From Rhodococcus sp. 06-462-5 (lineage in GTDB: Bacteria > Actinomycetota > Actinomycetes > Mycobacteriales > Mycobacteriaceae), in NCBI RefSeq assembly GCF_002258315.1, contig NZ_NOYD01000001.1, forward strand, positions 407,335-471,334: a stretch of 64,000 nt of DNA, read 5' to 3'. The notes below the pieces were generated by a model. The model did no database searches. It saw only the letters and a program-made list of their open reading frames with translations, and was not told where the DNA came from. How positions within the stretch are numbered: position 1 is the first letter of the stretch; each line of letters begins with the position of its first letter. A program made the position numbers and the translations under genes. This document shows, one piece after another, positions 16,896 through 26,353 of the stretch.

Positions 16896-17416
16896 CTCGA
16901 GCCGGAATCGGAGGCCAGGACGCCCCCGTCGGGATCGGTTCGGCCGGTGGCGCGCAGCGCCGGAATGCCGGGAGCGACCGGTAACCTTCCGGTCTCGAGC
17001 TCGTCCAGCAGGCCCTCCGACCAGGTCAACAGCCCGGTGACGTCGAGACGATGCGGAGGGTCGGACTCGAAGGCGATGAGCCGGTCGTGTCCTTGCCGGA
17101 GCAGTGAACCGGCACCGACGCGGTTGCCGCGCATCAGATGGGTCAACCCGACGGCCAGTTGGGCGAGGCCCTGCCACAACGGACGCTCGTCGGGCGAGCA
17201 ACTCTTCCACGTGCCTTCCAGTACCTCGTGCGCATGGAAGGGCATGTTCGCGTCGAGGAATCTCTGCGCTTCGACGAGGGCGGCGGTGGGAGGAAGACGG
17301 AGGTCGTCGGGAACACGTGGGGTTCCGTTGCCGCCGCGCGAGAGTGGCCGCCCGAGACCGTCACGAGGCCTGGCGTTGAGGGGTTTACCGTGCGCATCAC
17401 GTTCGCGTTCGGCCAT
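16892..17416 (-). CDS. DUF309 domain-containing protein
   Basis: A 174-residue protein with a central DUF309 domain: AQRFLDANMPFHAHEVLEG and WQGLAQLAVGLTHLMRGNRVGA carry the conserved His-Glu and Gln residues of the family. The N-terminal 40 residues are basic and glycine-rich and look disordered. DUF309 proteins are small helical, probably cytosolic, and have no assigned reaction. ATG 17416 is the start. The stop codon lies inside the iron-box region of the downstream gene, 42 bases before its start; cotranscription is possible but the iron box suggests an independent promoter. Confidence 0.82.
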   Translation of the reverse strand: MAERERDAHGKPLNARPRDGLGRPLSRGGNGTPRVPDDLRLPPTAALVEAQRFLDANMPFHAHEVLEGTWKSCSPDERPLWQGLAQLAVGLTHLMRGNRVGAGSLLRQGHDRLIAFESDPPHRLDVTGLLTWSEGLLDELETGRLPVAPGIPALRATGRTDPDGGVLASDSGSS

Positions 17417-17452
17417 GGCGGAAACCCTAGTGGGTAGTGGCCCGCACCGAGC

Positions 17453-18718
17453 TCACAGCCGCGAAGACGAACGTGCGGTGATGACACCCAGTGCTGCCAG
17501 GGCGGCGGCAGAGGTGACGACCATCGTGGTGGACACGGCAACGGCGTCGTTTCCGAGTGCACCGACGATCGGCGCAACGATGGCACCGAGCCCGAATTGA
17601 GCTGCTCCGAGGAGGGCAGCGGCACCGCCTGCGGCCTCACCGTGCCTGGACAGCGCGAGCGCAGGCGCGTTGGGCATCACGAAACCGACGGCACCGAGCA
17701 CGAACCACAGCGGAACCACGAAGCCGATCATCCCGCCGATCTCGGCGATCGCCAGCACGGCCATGACGCCGCCCGCGAGGACGGCGAACGACAGCGCAGC
17801 CAACACGATCTGCACCGGAGCGAAGCGTCCGAGCAGGAGGACGTTGAGCTGAGATGCACCGATCAGCGAGATCGCACCGGCGGCGAAGACGATGGCGAAC
17901 TGCTGCTCGTCGAGGCCGAACTCCTCCTGCAGCACGAACGACGATCCGGCGATGTAGGCGAACAACGAGGACATCGCGAGGGCCGCGACGAGGACGAGCA
18001 CCACGAACTGGGCGTCGCGCAGCAGTGAACGGTAGGTGCGCAACACCGGCATGACGCCGCTCGCGCGACGACGCTCGGGCGGCAGCGTCTCGCGGAGCGA
18101 CACGATCGCCAGTGTCATCAGGGCGACACCCATGATCGCCAGCGCGGCGAACACGAGCCGCCACGATCCCACCAGCAGCACTGCACCGCCGAGCGAGGGA
18201 GCCAGCACCGGGGCGACACCCATGACGAGCATCAGCCGGGACAGGACGGTTGCGGCCGCGCGGCCGCTGAACAGGTCTCGCACGATGGCCATCGCGACCA
18301 CCGCAGCAGCCGCAGCACCGAGACCCTGCACGACGCGTAGGCCACCGAGAACGGCGATGTTGGGAGCCACGATGCACGCGACGGAGGCCAGGATGTGCAC
18401 CCCGGTGCCGACGATGAGCGGTAGGCGACGGCCGACGATGTCCGAGAGCGGGCCGATGACGAGTTGGCCGAGGGCGAGCCCGATCAACGTGCCCGCGAGG
18501 GTGAGCTGCACGGCCGACGACGGGGTGTTCAGGTCGTCGGCGATGGCCGGGAGAGCCGGCAGGTACATGTCGATGGTCAGTGGACCGAGCGCGATGAGCG
18601 CGCCGAGCACCAGGATCACCCGCAGGCGTTCCTTCGATGTCGGCTCGGGGGACGCGCTCGTTGTCGGTGCTTCGGCTACGGCTGTCTCGGCTGCTGACGT
18701 GTTCGGTGCTTGGGCCAC
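17453..18718 (-). CDS. Bcr/CflA family multidrug efflux MFS transporter
   Basis: A 421-residue, 12-segment major facilitator. After an Ala/Thr-rich N-terminus the family signature ALIALGPLTIDMYLPALP opens segment 1, followed by GPLSDIVGRR between segments 2 and 3 (the MFS motif A) and the drug/H+ antiporter motif in segment 5 (LMLVMGVAPVLAPSLGG). It is a proton-driven exporter of drugs such as bicyclomycin or chloramphenicol in relatives; the substrate here is not known. The GTG start at 18718 is used. It sits 61 bases downstream of the aldo/keto reductase gene with a hairpin in between. Confidence 0.88.
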   Translation of the reverse strand: MAQAPNTSAAETAVAEAPTTSASPEPTSKERLRVILVLGALIALGPLTIDMYLPALPAIADDLNTPSSAVQLTLAGTLIGLALGQLVIGPLSDIVGRRLPLIVGTGVHILASVACIVAPNIAVLGGLRVVQGLGAAAAAVVAMAIVRDLFSGRAAATVLSRLMLVMGVAPVLAPSLGGAVLLVGSWRLVFAALAIMGVALMTLAIVSLRETLPPERRRASGVMPVLRTYRSLLRDAQFVVLVLVAALAMSSLFAYIAGSSFVLQEEFGLDEQQFAIVFAAGAISLIGASQLNVLLLGRFAPVQIVLAALSFAVLAGGVMAVLAIAEIGGMIGFVVPLWFVLGAVGFVMPNAPALALSRHGEAAGGAAALLGAAQFGLGAIVAPIVGALGNDAVAVSTTMVVTSAAALAALGVITARSSSRL

Positions 18719-18726
18719 CCGAGGTT

Positions 18727-18762
18727 CAGCAACCGGGGCACTCGTTCTGTTCCCGGTTGCTG
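18727..18762. promoter_or_regulatory. 11-bp inverted repeat between aldo/keto reductase and MFS genes
   Basis: CAGCAACCGGG (18727-18737) pairs perfectly with CCCGGTTGCTG (18752-18762) around a 14-base loop. No U-tract follows on either strand. Located just before the MFS start, it could be a partial terminator of the upstream gene, an RNA hairpin affecting translation, or a regulator site. Confidence 0.4.
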
Positions 18763-18779
18763 ACTACAACTTTCGTGTT

Positions 18780-19730
18780 CTACGCCACGGCGTCGGACAG
18801 CACCGTCAGCTTCTCGACCTCCTCGCCGGTCAAAGCCAGGGCCGGTGCGTCGAGCAGGGCAGGCAGCTGAGAAATCTTGCTGGCGCTGGCGATCGGGGCG
18901 GTGACGCCCGGTCGCGCGAGCAGCCACGCGAGGGCCACGCTCGAGATCTCGGCCGAACGTGATTCGGCGATCTCACGCAGACCCTGCACCACGTCGAGAC
19001 CGGCGTCGGAGAAGTACCCGGTGGTCAAACGTTCGCGCTGTTTGCCCGCGAGGTCCTCGCGGGTGCGGTACTTACCCGTCAGGAACCCGGCCGCGAGCGA
19101 AAAGTACGGAAAGACGCCGAGATGGTTCTCGACGGCCAGCTTCTGCAGTTCGCCTTCGTAATCCCGGCGGGCGACCAGGTTGTAGTGCGGCTGCAGCGCG
19201 ATCGGAGCGGCGAACCCGTTCTCCTTCGCCAGTTCCAGCCACTCGCGCACCCGCGCCGGGGTGTAGTTCGAGATGGCGACGTACCGCACCTTGCCTGCCG
19301 TTACCAAGGCATCGAACGCGGCGAGGGACTCGACCAGCGGAGCCTTCTCGTCGTCGTAGTGCGCGTAGTAGACGTCGATGCGGTCGGTCCGCAGCCGAGC
19401 CAGTGACGCGTCCGCGGCGGCGCGGATGTTGGCCGGGGCCAATCCGCGGAACTCGGGATGTTGGCTGACCTTGGTGGCGATGACGACATCGTCGCGGTTG
19501 CCACGGGCGGTGGTCCAGTTGCCGATGATCGTCTCGGACTCGCCACCGGAGTTGCCGTCGGCAAATGCGGAGTACGAATCTGCGGTGTCGACGAAGTTGC
19601 CTCCGCCCGCGGTGAAAGCGTCGAGGATCTCGAACGACTCGGCCTCGTCACTGGTCCAGCCGAACGTGTTCCCGCCGAGAGCGAGCGGAAAGATCTCCAG
19701 ATCGGAACTACCGATGGCAACCACAGACAA
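18780..19730 (-). CDS. Aldo/keto reductase
   Basis: A 316-residue NADPH-dependent (beta/alpha)8 oxidoreductase. The catalytic tetrad is complete: Asp and Tyr in VDTADSYS, Lys in VVIATKVSQ and His in YYAHYDD; the C-terminal cofactor loop contains TAPIASASKISQL. It reduces aldehydes or ketones, substrate unknown. Its start appears to be TTG at 19730 (TTG TCT GTG GTT), two codons ahead of an alternative GTG at 19724; both precede the conserved SSDLEIFPLALG. It may be cotranscribed with the MFS exporter. Confidence 0.9.
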   Translation of the reverse strand: MSVVAIGSSDLEIFPLALGGNTFGWTSDEAESFEILDAFTAGGGNFVDTADSYSAFADGNSGGESETIIGNWTTARGNRDDVVIATKVSQHPEFRGLAPANIRAAADASLARLRTDRIDVYYAHYDDEKAPLVESLAAFDALVTAGKVRYVAISNYTPARVREWLELAKENGFAAPIALQPHYNLVARRDYEGELQKLAVENHLGVFPYFSLAAGFLTGKYRTREDLAGKQRERLTTGYFSDAGLDVVQGLREIAESRSAEISSVALAWLLARPGVTAPIASASKISQLPALLDAPALALTGEEVEKLTVLSDAVA

Positions 19731-19776
19731 ACCCCTTACGTCGGCGTACTACTCGACTGTACGGGCAGTCGAGTCC

Positions 19777-20709
19777 TCAGTGCCACGTGTGATCCACCAG
19801 CGCGGTTCGCGGACCGAACTTCGGCTTGGTCGCCTTGCCGCTCAGATACAGCAGGCGAACTGCGCGATGCCGATGCGGCGACAGAGGCTGCAGATACTCG
19901 ACCATCTCGGCGTCGTCGATCGGCCTACCCAACAACGACCAGCCCACCACCGCCGCCAGGTGATAGTCGCCCACCGACAACGCGTCGGGGTCCCCCAGGG
20001 CGCGTTGCGCGGTCTCGGCTGCCGTCCATACACCGACGCCCGGGATCGCCCGCAGCCTGCGTGCAGCGTCCTCGGGTGTCATTCCCGACGCCTCCTCCAG
20101 GCGTCCGGCCGCGCAGGCGGCGTGAACGATGGTCTTGGACCGGGCCGGATCGACGTTGGCGCGGTGGTACTCCCACGACGGGATCCGCCGCCACACGTCG
20201 GGTGTCGGGAAGACGAACATCGGCTTCGGCGTCGGACCCGGTGCCTTCTCGCCGAACTTGCTCACCAGGTGGCGCCACGACCCGAAGGCCGAGATTCCGT
20301 GTACGCGTTGCTCGATGATCGCCGGGATCAAGGCCTCGAGCACCAGCCCGGTTCTACCCAGTCGCAGGTGCGGCAGCTGCCGGTGGGCCTCCTGGAGAAT
20401 CGGGTGCTCGGGCGCGAACGTGGAGGCATCGTCGCCGCGGCCCAGCAGGTCGGGTGCCGCGTCCAGAAGTTCGGGTGCACCGGGGCCCCAGGCTCGAACC
20501 TGGGCGCTCGTCGGCGAGGCCTGGATCAGGCGATACGTCACCGGACCCGAGCTCATTCGCGACGTGCGCCAGATCCCGCCGTCCGGCGTCGACTCGTAGG
20601 TGGGATCACCTCGGCCCCGACGCAGCGGCGACACCGACATCCGGACGTCGATCCGTTGCTCGGAGGTGACGAGGCGGGCGACCCCGTCGGAACCGGCGTC
20701 GTCGGGCAT
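19777..20709 (-). CDS. HhH-GPD family DNA glycosylase (AlkA-like)
   Basis: A 310-residue protein whose C-terminal half is a helix-hairpin-helix-GPD glycosylase: LRAIPGVGVWTAAETAQ is the hairpin, and the Asp in LSVGDYHLAAVVGW fits the catalytic Asp position. The N-terminal part of about 120 residues is AlkA-like in size. It probably excises alkylated bases in base-excision repair. The TRVT-type iron-sulfur Cys motif of MutY/EndoIII is absent, as in AlkA. ATG 20709. It is transcribed divergently from the MFS gene at 20886. Confidence 0.8.
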   Translation of the reverse strand: MPDDAGSDGVARLVTSEQRIDVRMSVSPLRRGRGDPTYESTPDGGIWRTSRMSSGPVTYRLIQASPTSAQVRAWGPGAPELLDAAPDLLGRGDDASTFAPEHPILQEAHRQLPHLRLGRTGLVLEALIPAIIEQRVHGISAFGSWRHLVSKFGEKAPGPTPKPMFVFPTPDVWRRIPSWEYHRANVDPARSKTIVHAACAAGRLEEASGMTPEDAARRLRAIPGVGVWTAAETAQRALGDPDALSVGDYHLAAVVGWSLLGRPIDDAEMVEYLQPLSPHRHRAVRLLYLSGKATKPKFGPRTALVDHTWH

Positions 20710-20885
20710 CGGTTCTTCACCTCCGAACGTTCGTGGTCATGCGGACCGAGTGGGTCCCCGTCAGGGCGTCGGCCGACACGATTGCAGCGCCGACGGCAAG
20801 ATACATAGTGCCCCGCGGAGCGCGGGAGAGCCGCACAGCCTCCCGCGCCGCGTCCGGTCCCATCGACACCATCTGGAGGATCTTC

Positions 20886-22079
20886 GTGACTCGATCGCGC
20901 GCAGTCGCGTTCATAGGAGTCGCCTACGCGTTCGTCGTGGCGATGATGGGCACGACCATGCCGACGCCGCTCTATGCGCTGTACGAGATCGAGTTCGGCT
21001 TCTCCGTCTTCGTCGTCACCTTGGTGTTCGCGGCGTACGCGGTCGGTGTGCTCGGTGCCCTGCTGGCATTCGGTCGGTGGTCCGATTCACTCGGGCGTAG
21101 GCCGATGCTGTTGGCCGCCATCGCTTTCGGACTGATCAGCGCCGTGGTGTTCGTGTTCGCCGGTTCGCTGGCAGCCCTGGTGATCGGACGCGTGCTGTCC
21201 GGAATATCGGCAGGCATCTTCGTGGGCACCGCGACGGTGACGTTGATCGAACTGGTACCGGACAAGTGGCGCGACCGAGCCCCGGCCATCGCCACCGCGG
21301 CCAACATCGGCGGCCTCGGCCTCGGTCCGTTGGTGGCCGGATTGCTGGCCGAATACCTTCCGCAACCGCTCCGCCTGACGTTTTTCGTCGATATCGTCCT
21401 GCTCGTCGTGGCAGCGGTGGCGGTGTTCCTCGCGCCCGAAACCGTCAGGGTGGCGCGCGGTGCCCGCCCACAGATGCAGAGATTGTCCGTGCCGGCGGAT
21501 GTCCGTGGCACGTTTCTGCGCGCCTCGATCGGTGGCTTCGCCGGGTTCGCGGTGCTCGGGCTGTTCACCGCGGTCTCACCGGGATTCATCGCAGGCGTGC
21601 TGCAGATCGACAACCACGCGGTCACCGGGGCCGTGGTGTTCGTCGTCTTCGCGGCATCCGCGACCGCACAGATCGTTCTGGGCCGAGCCGATCCCGGGTC
21701 CGCTCAGCGCTGGGGTTGCGTCGTTCTGACGGTCGGGCTGGTGGTCCTGGCGCTGTCGCTGCTGGTGACGTCGCTGCCGGTCCTGGTGATCGCGGCGCTG
21801 CTGTGCGGTATCGGGCAGGGCGTGACGTTCAGCAACGGCATGGCCGCCATTGCCGCAGGGCTTCCGCCGGAACGTCGAGCCGAAGTGACGTCGACATTCT
21901 TCGTGGTGCTCTACGTCGCCATCTCGGTGCCGGTCATCGGGGCCGGGGCTGCGGCGAACGAATGGGGATTGGTGACGGCGGGACTGGTGTTCTCCGCGCT
22001 CATCGCAGCGCTCGCGACGGTGGCGTTCGTGCTGCTCACCCTCGACGGCAGGAAGGCCGAGGCGTCCCACTACGCCTGA
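20886..22079 (+). CDS. Major facilitator superfamily transporter
   Basis: A 397-residue, 12-segment MFS protein. Motif A is seen as GRWSDSLGRRPML between segments 2 and 3, and segments 4-5 contain LIELVPDKWRDRAP and GLGLGPLVAGLLAEYLP. GTG 20886 is chosen because CTGGAGGA stands at proper distance and segment 1 (AVAFIGVAYAFVVAMMG) begins eight residues later; an upstream ATG at 20733 would add 51 hydrophilic residues. It is probably a drug or metabolite exporter. The neighbouring glycosylase gene is divergent, and RNase HI follows 118 bases later. Confidence 0.85.
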   Translation: MTRSRAVAFIGVAYAFVVAMMGTTMPTPLYALYEIEFGFSVFVVTLVFAAYAVGVLGALLAFGRWSDSLGRRPMLLAAIAFGLISAVVFVFAGSLAALVIGRVLSGISAGIFVGTATVTLIELVPDKWRDRAPAIATAANIGGLGLGPLVAGLLAEYLPQPLRLTFFVDIVLLVVAAVAVFLAPETVRVARGARPQMQRLSVPADVRGTFLRASIGGFAGFAVLGLFTAVSPGFIAGVLQIDNHAVTGAVVFVVFAASATAQIVLGRADPGSAQRWGCVVLTVGLVVLALSLLVTSLPVLVIAALLCGIGQGVTFSNGMAAIAAGLPPERRAEVTSTFFVVLYVAISVPVIGAGAAANEWGLVTAGLVFSALIAALATVAFVLLTLDGRKAEASHYA

Positions 22080-22197
22080 CCCGGACGGCGGTGCGCCGGA
22101 GTCGATTCGCGGTGCGCGCAGTCGATTGCCAAGTACCTCGGTGTTCGTGCGCGAGTCACCCGGAGTTTGTCGGTGCCCCGACGTAGGGTCTGAGACC

Positions 22198-22761
22198 GTG
22201 ATCATCGTGAGTACGGACGGCTCGTGTCTGCGTAACCCCGGCGGAGCAATCGGGTGGGCGTGGGTCAACCACACGGGACCGAGCAACTCCGGTGGTGAGC
22301 CCTCGGGCACCAACCAGGTCGCCGAGCTCAGGGCCCTGCTGGAGGCCGTGCTGGCACACCCCGGCCCCGAGCCGCTGTTGATCGAATCCGATTCGCAATA
22401 CGCCATCAAGTGCGCGTCCGAGTGGCTCGCAGGGTGGAAGCGCAAGGGCTGGAAAACCGCGGGCGGTACCCCGGTGCGCAACCTGGAGCTCGTGCAGAGC
22501 ATCGAGCGAGCCATCACCGAACGCGAAGGTCCGGTCCGGTTCCGGTGGGTCCGCGGACACGTCGGCAACCACTTCAACGAAGCGGCCGACGCCTTGGCGG
22601 GGGAGGCCGCACGCGCCGTGGCCGCAGGCGGTCCGACAGCTCCGGTCAAGACCGCACCCGAGAGGTCGACACCGGCCGAGGCGGATGCAGTTCCTTCGTC
22701 TCCGGCCCCGGCTGCGCGCGAGGCGTCGACGTCCGACGACGCGGTTCCGACGCTGTTCTGA
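22198..22761 (+). CDS. rnhA: Ribonuclease HI with Ala/Pro-rich tail
   Basis: A 187-residue protein whose first about 140 residues form an RNase HI fold. The catalytic DEDD set is visible: Asp in VSTDGSC, Glu in NQVAELRALL, Asp in LIESDSQYA and Asp in NEAADALAG. It cleaves the RNA strand of RNA-DNA hybrids. The last about 45 residues are a low-complexity Ala/Pro/Thr/Ser tail, probably disordered, an addition not present in the E. coli enzyme. GTG 22198 directly precedes the conserved IIVSTDGS strand. No close operon partner. Confidence 0.9.
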   Translation: MIIVSTDGSCLRNPGGAIGWAWVNHTGPSNSGGEPSGTNQVAELRALLEAVLAHPGPEPLLIESDSQYAIKCASEWLAGWKRKGWKTAGGTPVRNLELVQSIERAITEREGPVRFRWVRGHVGNHFNEAADALAGEAARAVAAGGPTAPVKTAPERSTPAEADAVPSSPAPAAREASTSDDAVPTLF

Positions 22762-22956
22762 TCGCTCATCCCGCCTCGACGTCAGAATCGCGCACCGGCA
22801 GTCGATAGAATCACGACATTCCACTCAATTCGGATTCTCTGATACCGGAGGCGTCGAGCGCACTGTGCACTCCATAGATCCCTCTCGGCCGCCCATGGCC
22901 GCTGCTTCGTCCGTAGGCACTGCTTCATTCGAGGGCGTCCGTTTTCGAGTGATCGC

Positions 22957-24363
22957 ATGGTGATCACCGCGCTGCTGTCCTTGCTCCTCGGCTTCGTACT
23001 CACCGCCGCGATCATCGCGGCCAACGGATACTTCGTGGCCCAGGAGTTCGCCTACATGTCCGTCGACCGGGCGACGCTCCGCACCGGGGCCGAGAAGGGC
23101 GATGCGTCGGCCGAGCGGGCACTGAAGGTCACCAAGCGCACCTCGTTCATGCTGTCGGGCGCGCAGCTGGGCATCACGGTCACCGGTCTGATGGTCGGCT
23201 ACGTGGCCGAGCCGTTCATCGGTGAATCGCTGGGTGAGCTGCTGAGCAGTGCCGGAGTTCCCATCGCGGTGGGTATTTCGATCGGCACGGTGGGCGCTCT
23301 CGTGCTCGCGACCGTCGTGCAGATGATCTTCGGCGAGCTCTATCCGAAGAATCTCGCGATTGCGAACCCCGATCCGCTGTCCCGACGCCTTGCCCGGTCG
23401 ACGCTGATCTACCTGGCCGCGTTCGGTTGGCTGATCACCTTCTTCGACAAGTCCTCCAACGCGATGCTGCGTCTGCTGCGCGTCGAACCGGTGCACGACG
23501 TGGACAGCAGTGCCACCGCGAAGGATCTCGAGAGCATCATCGACGATTCCCGGGCCAGCGGGGATCTCACCGAGGATCTGTCGTTGCTGCTCGACCGCAT
23601 CCTGGACTTTCCGGAACGCGACGTCGAGCACGCCATGATCCCGCGCAGTCGGGTGGACGCGGTCACCCCTGCCACTGCCATCGGCGAGATGCGGGCGCGG
23701 ATGGTGCGTGCGCACACTCGCTACCCGGTGATCGGCGACCGTGAGGAGCCGATCGGTGTGGTGCAGCTGGCCGAGGTGCTGGCCGCTGCCCCCGACGACA
23801 GCCGTTCGGTCACCGAGATCATGCGAGAGCCGCTGATCGTGCCGGAGCTGATGCCGCTCGAGGATGCCCTGGAGTTGTTGTCGAGTACCAAGAACGAATT
23901 GGCATGCGTGATCGATGAATACGGCGGATTCGCCGGTGTGCTGACCATCGAGGATCTCGCCGAGGAACTGGTCGGCGAGATCACCGACGAGCACGACGAG
24001 GACATCGCAGGCGTGGAGGATCAGGAAGACGGAGTGTGGCTCATGGACGGCGACGTCCACGTCGACGAGGTCGAACGCACCATCGGTCGCGACATGCTGC
24101 TGCCGCGAGGCGATTACGAGACGCTCGCCGGCCTGCTCATCGCAGAGGGCGGGAGTCTGCCCGAGGTCGGAGACACGGTGCGGATCGACCTCGCGGTGTT
24201 GGGGGCCGACCTGATGGAAGAGATACCACCGCGTCCGTCGCTGGAAGTCGAGGTGTTGGGTGTGGACCGGTACGTGCCGAGTGAGCTGAGAATCAGACTG
24301 CACGAGAATTCGCCGGACGGCAGCGAGGATTCGCAGGAGTCGGACGAGGAGACGGACCGATGA
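22957..24363 (+). CDS. Hemolysin/CNNM family protein with CBS pair and CorC domain (first of two)
   Basis: A 468-residue membrane protein. Residues 1-about 190 form a DUF21/CNNM transmembrane domain with four hydrophobic segments (motif GAQLGITVTGLMVGY and GELYPKNLAIANP). Two CBS domains follow (DVEHAMIPRSRVDAV at the start, VLTIEDLAEELVGEI at the end), then a CorC_HlyC domain ending in a strongly acidic tail rich in Glu, Asp and Ser. CNNM/CorC proteins export or regulate Mg2+. ATG 22957. The stop overlaps the next, paralogous gene by four bases (ATGA), so the two are coupled and probably form a heteromeric pair. Confidence 0.9.
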   Translation: MVITALLSLLLGFVLTAAIIAANGYFVAQEFAYMSVDRATLRTGAEKGDASAERALKVTKRTSFMLSGAQLGITVTGLMVGYVAEPFIGESLGELLSSAGVPIAVGISIGTVGALVLATVVQMIFGELYPKNLAIANPDPLSRRLARSTLIYLAAFGWLITFFDKSSNAMLRLLRVEPVHDVDSSATAKDLESIIDDSRASGDLTEDLSLLLDRILDFPERDVEHAMIPRSRVDAVTPATAIGEMRARMVRAHTRYPVIGDREEPIGVVQLAEVLAAAPDDSRSVTEIMREPLIVPELMPLEDALELLSSTKNELACVIDEYGGFAGVLTIEDLAEELVGEITDEHDEDIAGVEDQEDGVWLMDGDVHVDEVERTIGRDMLLPRGDYETLAGLLIAEGGSLPEVGDTVRIDLAVLGADLMEEIPPRPSLEVEVLGVDRYVPSELRIRLHENSPDGSEDSQESDEETDR

Positions 24364-25373
24364 ACGCATGGGTCGTCGTCTTGGTCACGGTAGTGCTCAT
24401 CGCGCTGAGTGCGTTCTTCGTGGTCATCGAGTTCGCTCTGCTCGGTGCCCGGAGGCATCGACTGGAAGAGAAGGCCGGAACGAGCCGATCGGTGCGGGCG
24501 GCGCTGCGCGGAATGAACGAGTTGACGATCATGTTGGCGGGCGCGCAGCTGGGCATCACTGGCTGCACCTTCGCGCTCGGTGCCGTCACCAAGCCCGCCG
24601 TCGATTCCTGGCTGGGTCCGGTGTTCACCTCGTGGGGTGTGCCGGGTTGGTTGGCCGGGACCGCCGCCTTCGCGCTGTCGCTGTTGCTCGTCACGTTCCT
24701 GCATCTGGTGATCGGTGAGATGGCCCCGAAGTCCTGGGCCATCGCGCATCCCGAACTCGCCGCCACCATCATCGGGCTGCCGTCTCGGGCGTTCATCCGC
24801 CCCTTCCGGCTGTTCCTGGTGTGGGTCAACAAGATCGCCAACAAGCTCGTCGAACGGTCGGGAGTGGAACCGGTGGAGAGCGCTGCGGTCGGCGGACGTG
24901 ATGCCGAGACCATCCGCAACCTCGTCGAGTACTCGTCGCAGGTCGGTGTGCTGGAACCGGAACTGCAAACCCAGATCACCCGGGTGATCGAACTCGAGAC
25001 ACTGACCGTCGAGAAGATCACGGTGCCCGACTCCAAGGCGACCTCGGTGCCGCACGGTGCCACTGTCTCCGATGTGCAGGCGGCGGCGCTGCGCTCCGGT
25101 CACCTTCGGGTACTGCTCACCGACAGCTCCGGCGCGACGCCCGGCGTCGTCCACGTGCGAGATACGTTGCTGGCCGACGTCGGTGAACCGGCGGCCGACT
25201 ACGCACGGGAGGCCTACACGGTCGACGGTTCGACACCGGTGTACGAGTTGCTCCGGCAGATGCGTAACCGCAGTGTTCAGCTCGCGGTGGTCGAGACCGG
25301 TGGACGATTCCTCGGCATCGTCACGCTCACCGACGTCATCAAGCGGGTGCTGCCCACGGCTCCTGCTGCCTAG
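24360..25373 (+). CDS. CNNM/CBS domain membrane protein (second of two)
   Basis: A 337-residue paralogue of the preceding protein. It has the CNNM membrane domain (SAFFVVIEFALLGARRHRLE; GAQLGITGCTFALG; GEMAPKSWAIAHP) and a CBS pair (ending in GIVTLTDVIKRVLP) but lacks the C-terminal CorC domain. Such long/short tandem pairs are common in actinobacteria and are thought to work together in metal-ion (Mg2+ or Co2+) homeostasis. ATG 24360 overlaps the stop of the first gene. The stop is 10 bases from the convergent pirin gene. Confidence 0.9.
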   Translation: MNAWVVVLVTVVLIALSAFFVVIEFALLGARRHRLEEKAGTSRSVRAALRGMNELTIMLAGAQLGITGCTFALGAVTKPAVDSWLGPVFTSWGVPGWLAGTAAFALSLLLVTFLHLVIGEMAPKSWAIAHPELAATIIGLPSRAFIRPFRLFLVWVNKIANKLVERSGVEPVESAAVGGRDAETIRNLVEYSSQVGVLEPELQTQITRVIELETLTVEKITVPDSKATSVPHGATVSDVQAAALRSGHLRVLLTDSSGATPGVVHVRDTLLADVGEPAADYAREAYTVDGSTPVYELLRQMRNRSVQLAVVETGGRFLGIVTLTDVIKRVLPTAPAA

Positions 25374-25382
25374 CAGGACGAT

Positions 25383-26267
25383 TCAGCCGCGCGGTTGCAT
25401 TCGGCTGTTGGGCAGGGGTGGCGCGTGCAGTCGAGATCCCGGATAGCCCTCGACGGTGCCGAACTGCTCGCTGCCCCGCTCGTAGGCTGCCCGGTACTCG
25501 ACGACGTCCTCGTGGCTGCGGCCGACGAAGTTCCACCACATGACGATCTGCTCTCCGAACGGCGGTCCACCGAGCAGCAGCAGTCGCACCGGCTTTCGGG
25601 TCGGATTGTGCAGATCGAGCGTCGAACCGCCTGGTTCGCGATAGCCCAGCTCGGCTGCGGCAAGGACGGTCTCGTCCATCGTCACGGTGCCCTGGTCGAC
25701 GATGACGCCGTGCTCGAACGTCGGGTCGACGTCGAGGGTGACGCGGGCTCCGGCGTCGAGCACGATCTCGGCTCCGAGAAGTGGGGTGAACGTGGCCACC
25801 GGCGAGGTCTCGCCGAGCAGCGAGCCGAGGAACACTCGTGCGGTCAGCCCCTGGCTCGTGTGGGTCTGCGGCACGTAATGCTCGAAAGTCGGTGCGGTGA
25901 AGCGAGATCGAGCCGGAAGGGCAACCCACAGCTGCATGCCGTGCAGAATCTCGGTCTGCGGGGTGGAGGTCTCGGAGTGACTGATGCCGTAGCCGGCCGT
26001 CATCAGGTTCAGTTCGCCGGGCCGCACCATGGCATGTGATCCGACGCTGTCGCGGTGTTCGATCTCGCCGGAGAACAACCAGCTGACGGTCTGCAGTCCG
26101 GTGTGCGGGTGCGGCGGGACGTCCATCGACGAGGTGTCGGGCCCGTAGTGATCCGCGAAGCACCACGCGCCTATCAGTGAACGCTGCCGCTGGGGAAGTG
26201 TGCGCCGAACCTTCAGGGCGCGCGGGCCGCCGAGAGGAACCTCGCGTGGGGTGAGAATTTCGATCAC
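25383..26267 (-). CDS. Pirin family protein
   Basis: A 294-residue bicupin. The metal-binding residues of pirins are all visible: two His in PPHPHTGLQT, then His and Glu in YGISHSETS. Bacterial pirins bind iron or another metal and some show quercetinase activity; others act as redox-linked regulators. GTG 26267 is preferred since AGGAG lies seven bases upstream and the conserved EILTPREVPLGG follows directly; a GTG at 26285 would add six residues. The C-terminal segment ends with a Pro/Arg-rich tail. Confidence 0.88.
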   Translation of the reverse strand: MIEILTPREVPLGGPRALKVRRTLPQRQRSLIGAWCFADHYGPDTSSMDVPPHPHTGLQTVSWLFSGEIEHRDSVGSHAMVRPGELNLMTAGYGISHSETSTPQTEILHGMQLWVALPARSRFTAPTFEHYVPQTHTSQGLTARVFLGSLLGETSPVATFTPLLGAEIVLDAGARVTLDVDPTFEHGVIVDQGTVTMDETVLAAAELGYREPGGSTLDLHNPTRKPVRLLLLGGPPFGEQIVMWWNFVGRSHEDVVEYRAAYERGSEQFGTVEGYPGSRLHAPPLPNSRMQPRG

Positions 26268-26353
26268 GTCTGCTCCTGATGGCACGAAAGTTGGCGCTCG
26301 AATCGACTGGGTGGAACAACCCGAATGCGGCGAGGGCTGTTCCCGGTCCGGCT

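Noticed and set aside
18780..19730. Aldo/keto reductase as a possible fusion or truncated gene because of its odd TTG start
   Set aside because: The tetrad and length are normal, and a GTG two codons later could also be the start; nothing is missing.
20717..20914. A 65-codon minus-strand ORF (MNATARDRVTK...) just upstream of the DNA glycosylase gene
   Set aside because: It overlaps the strong ribosome-binding site and GTG start of the MFS gene on the other strand, and its end is basic and uneven in composition. It could be a small leader protein but I cannot support it.
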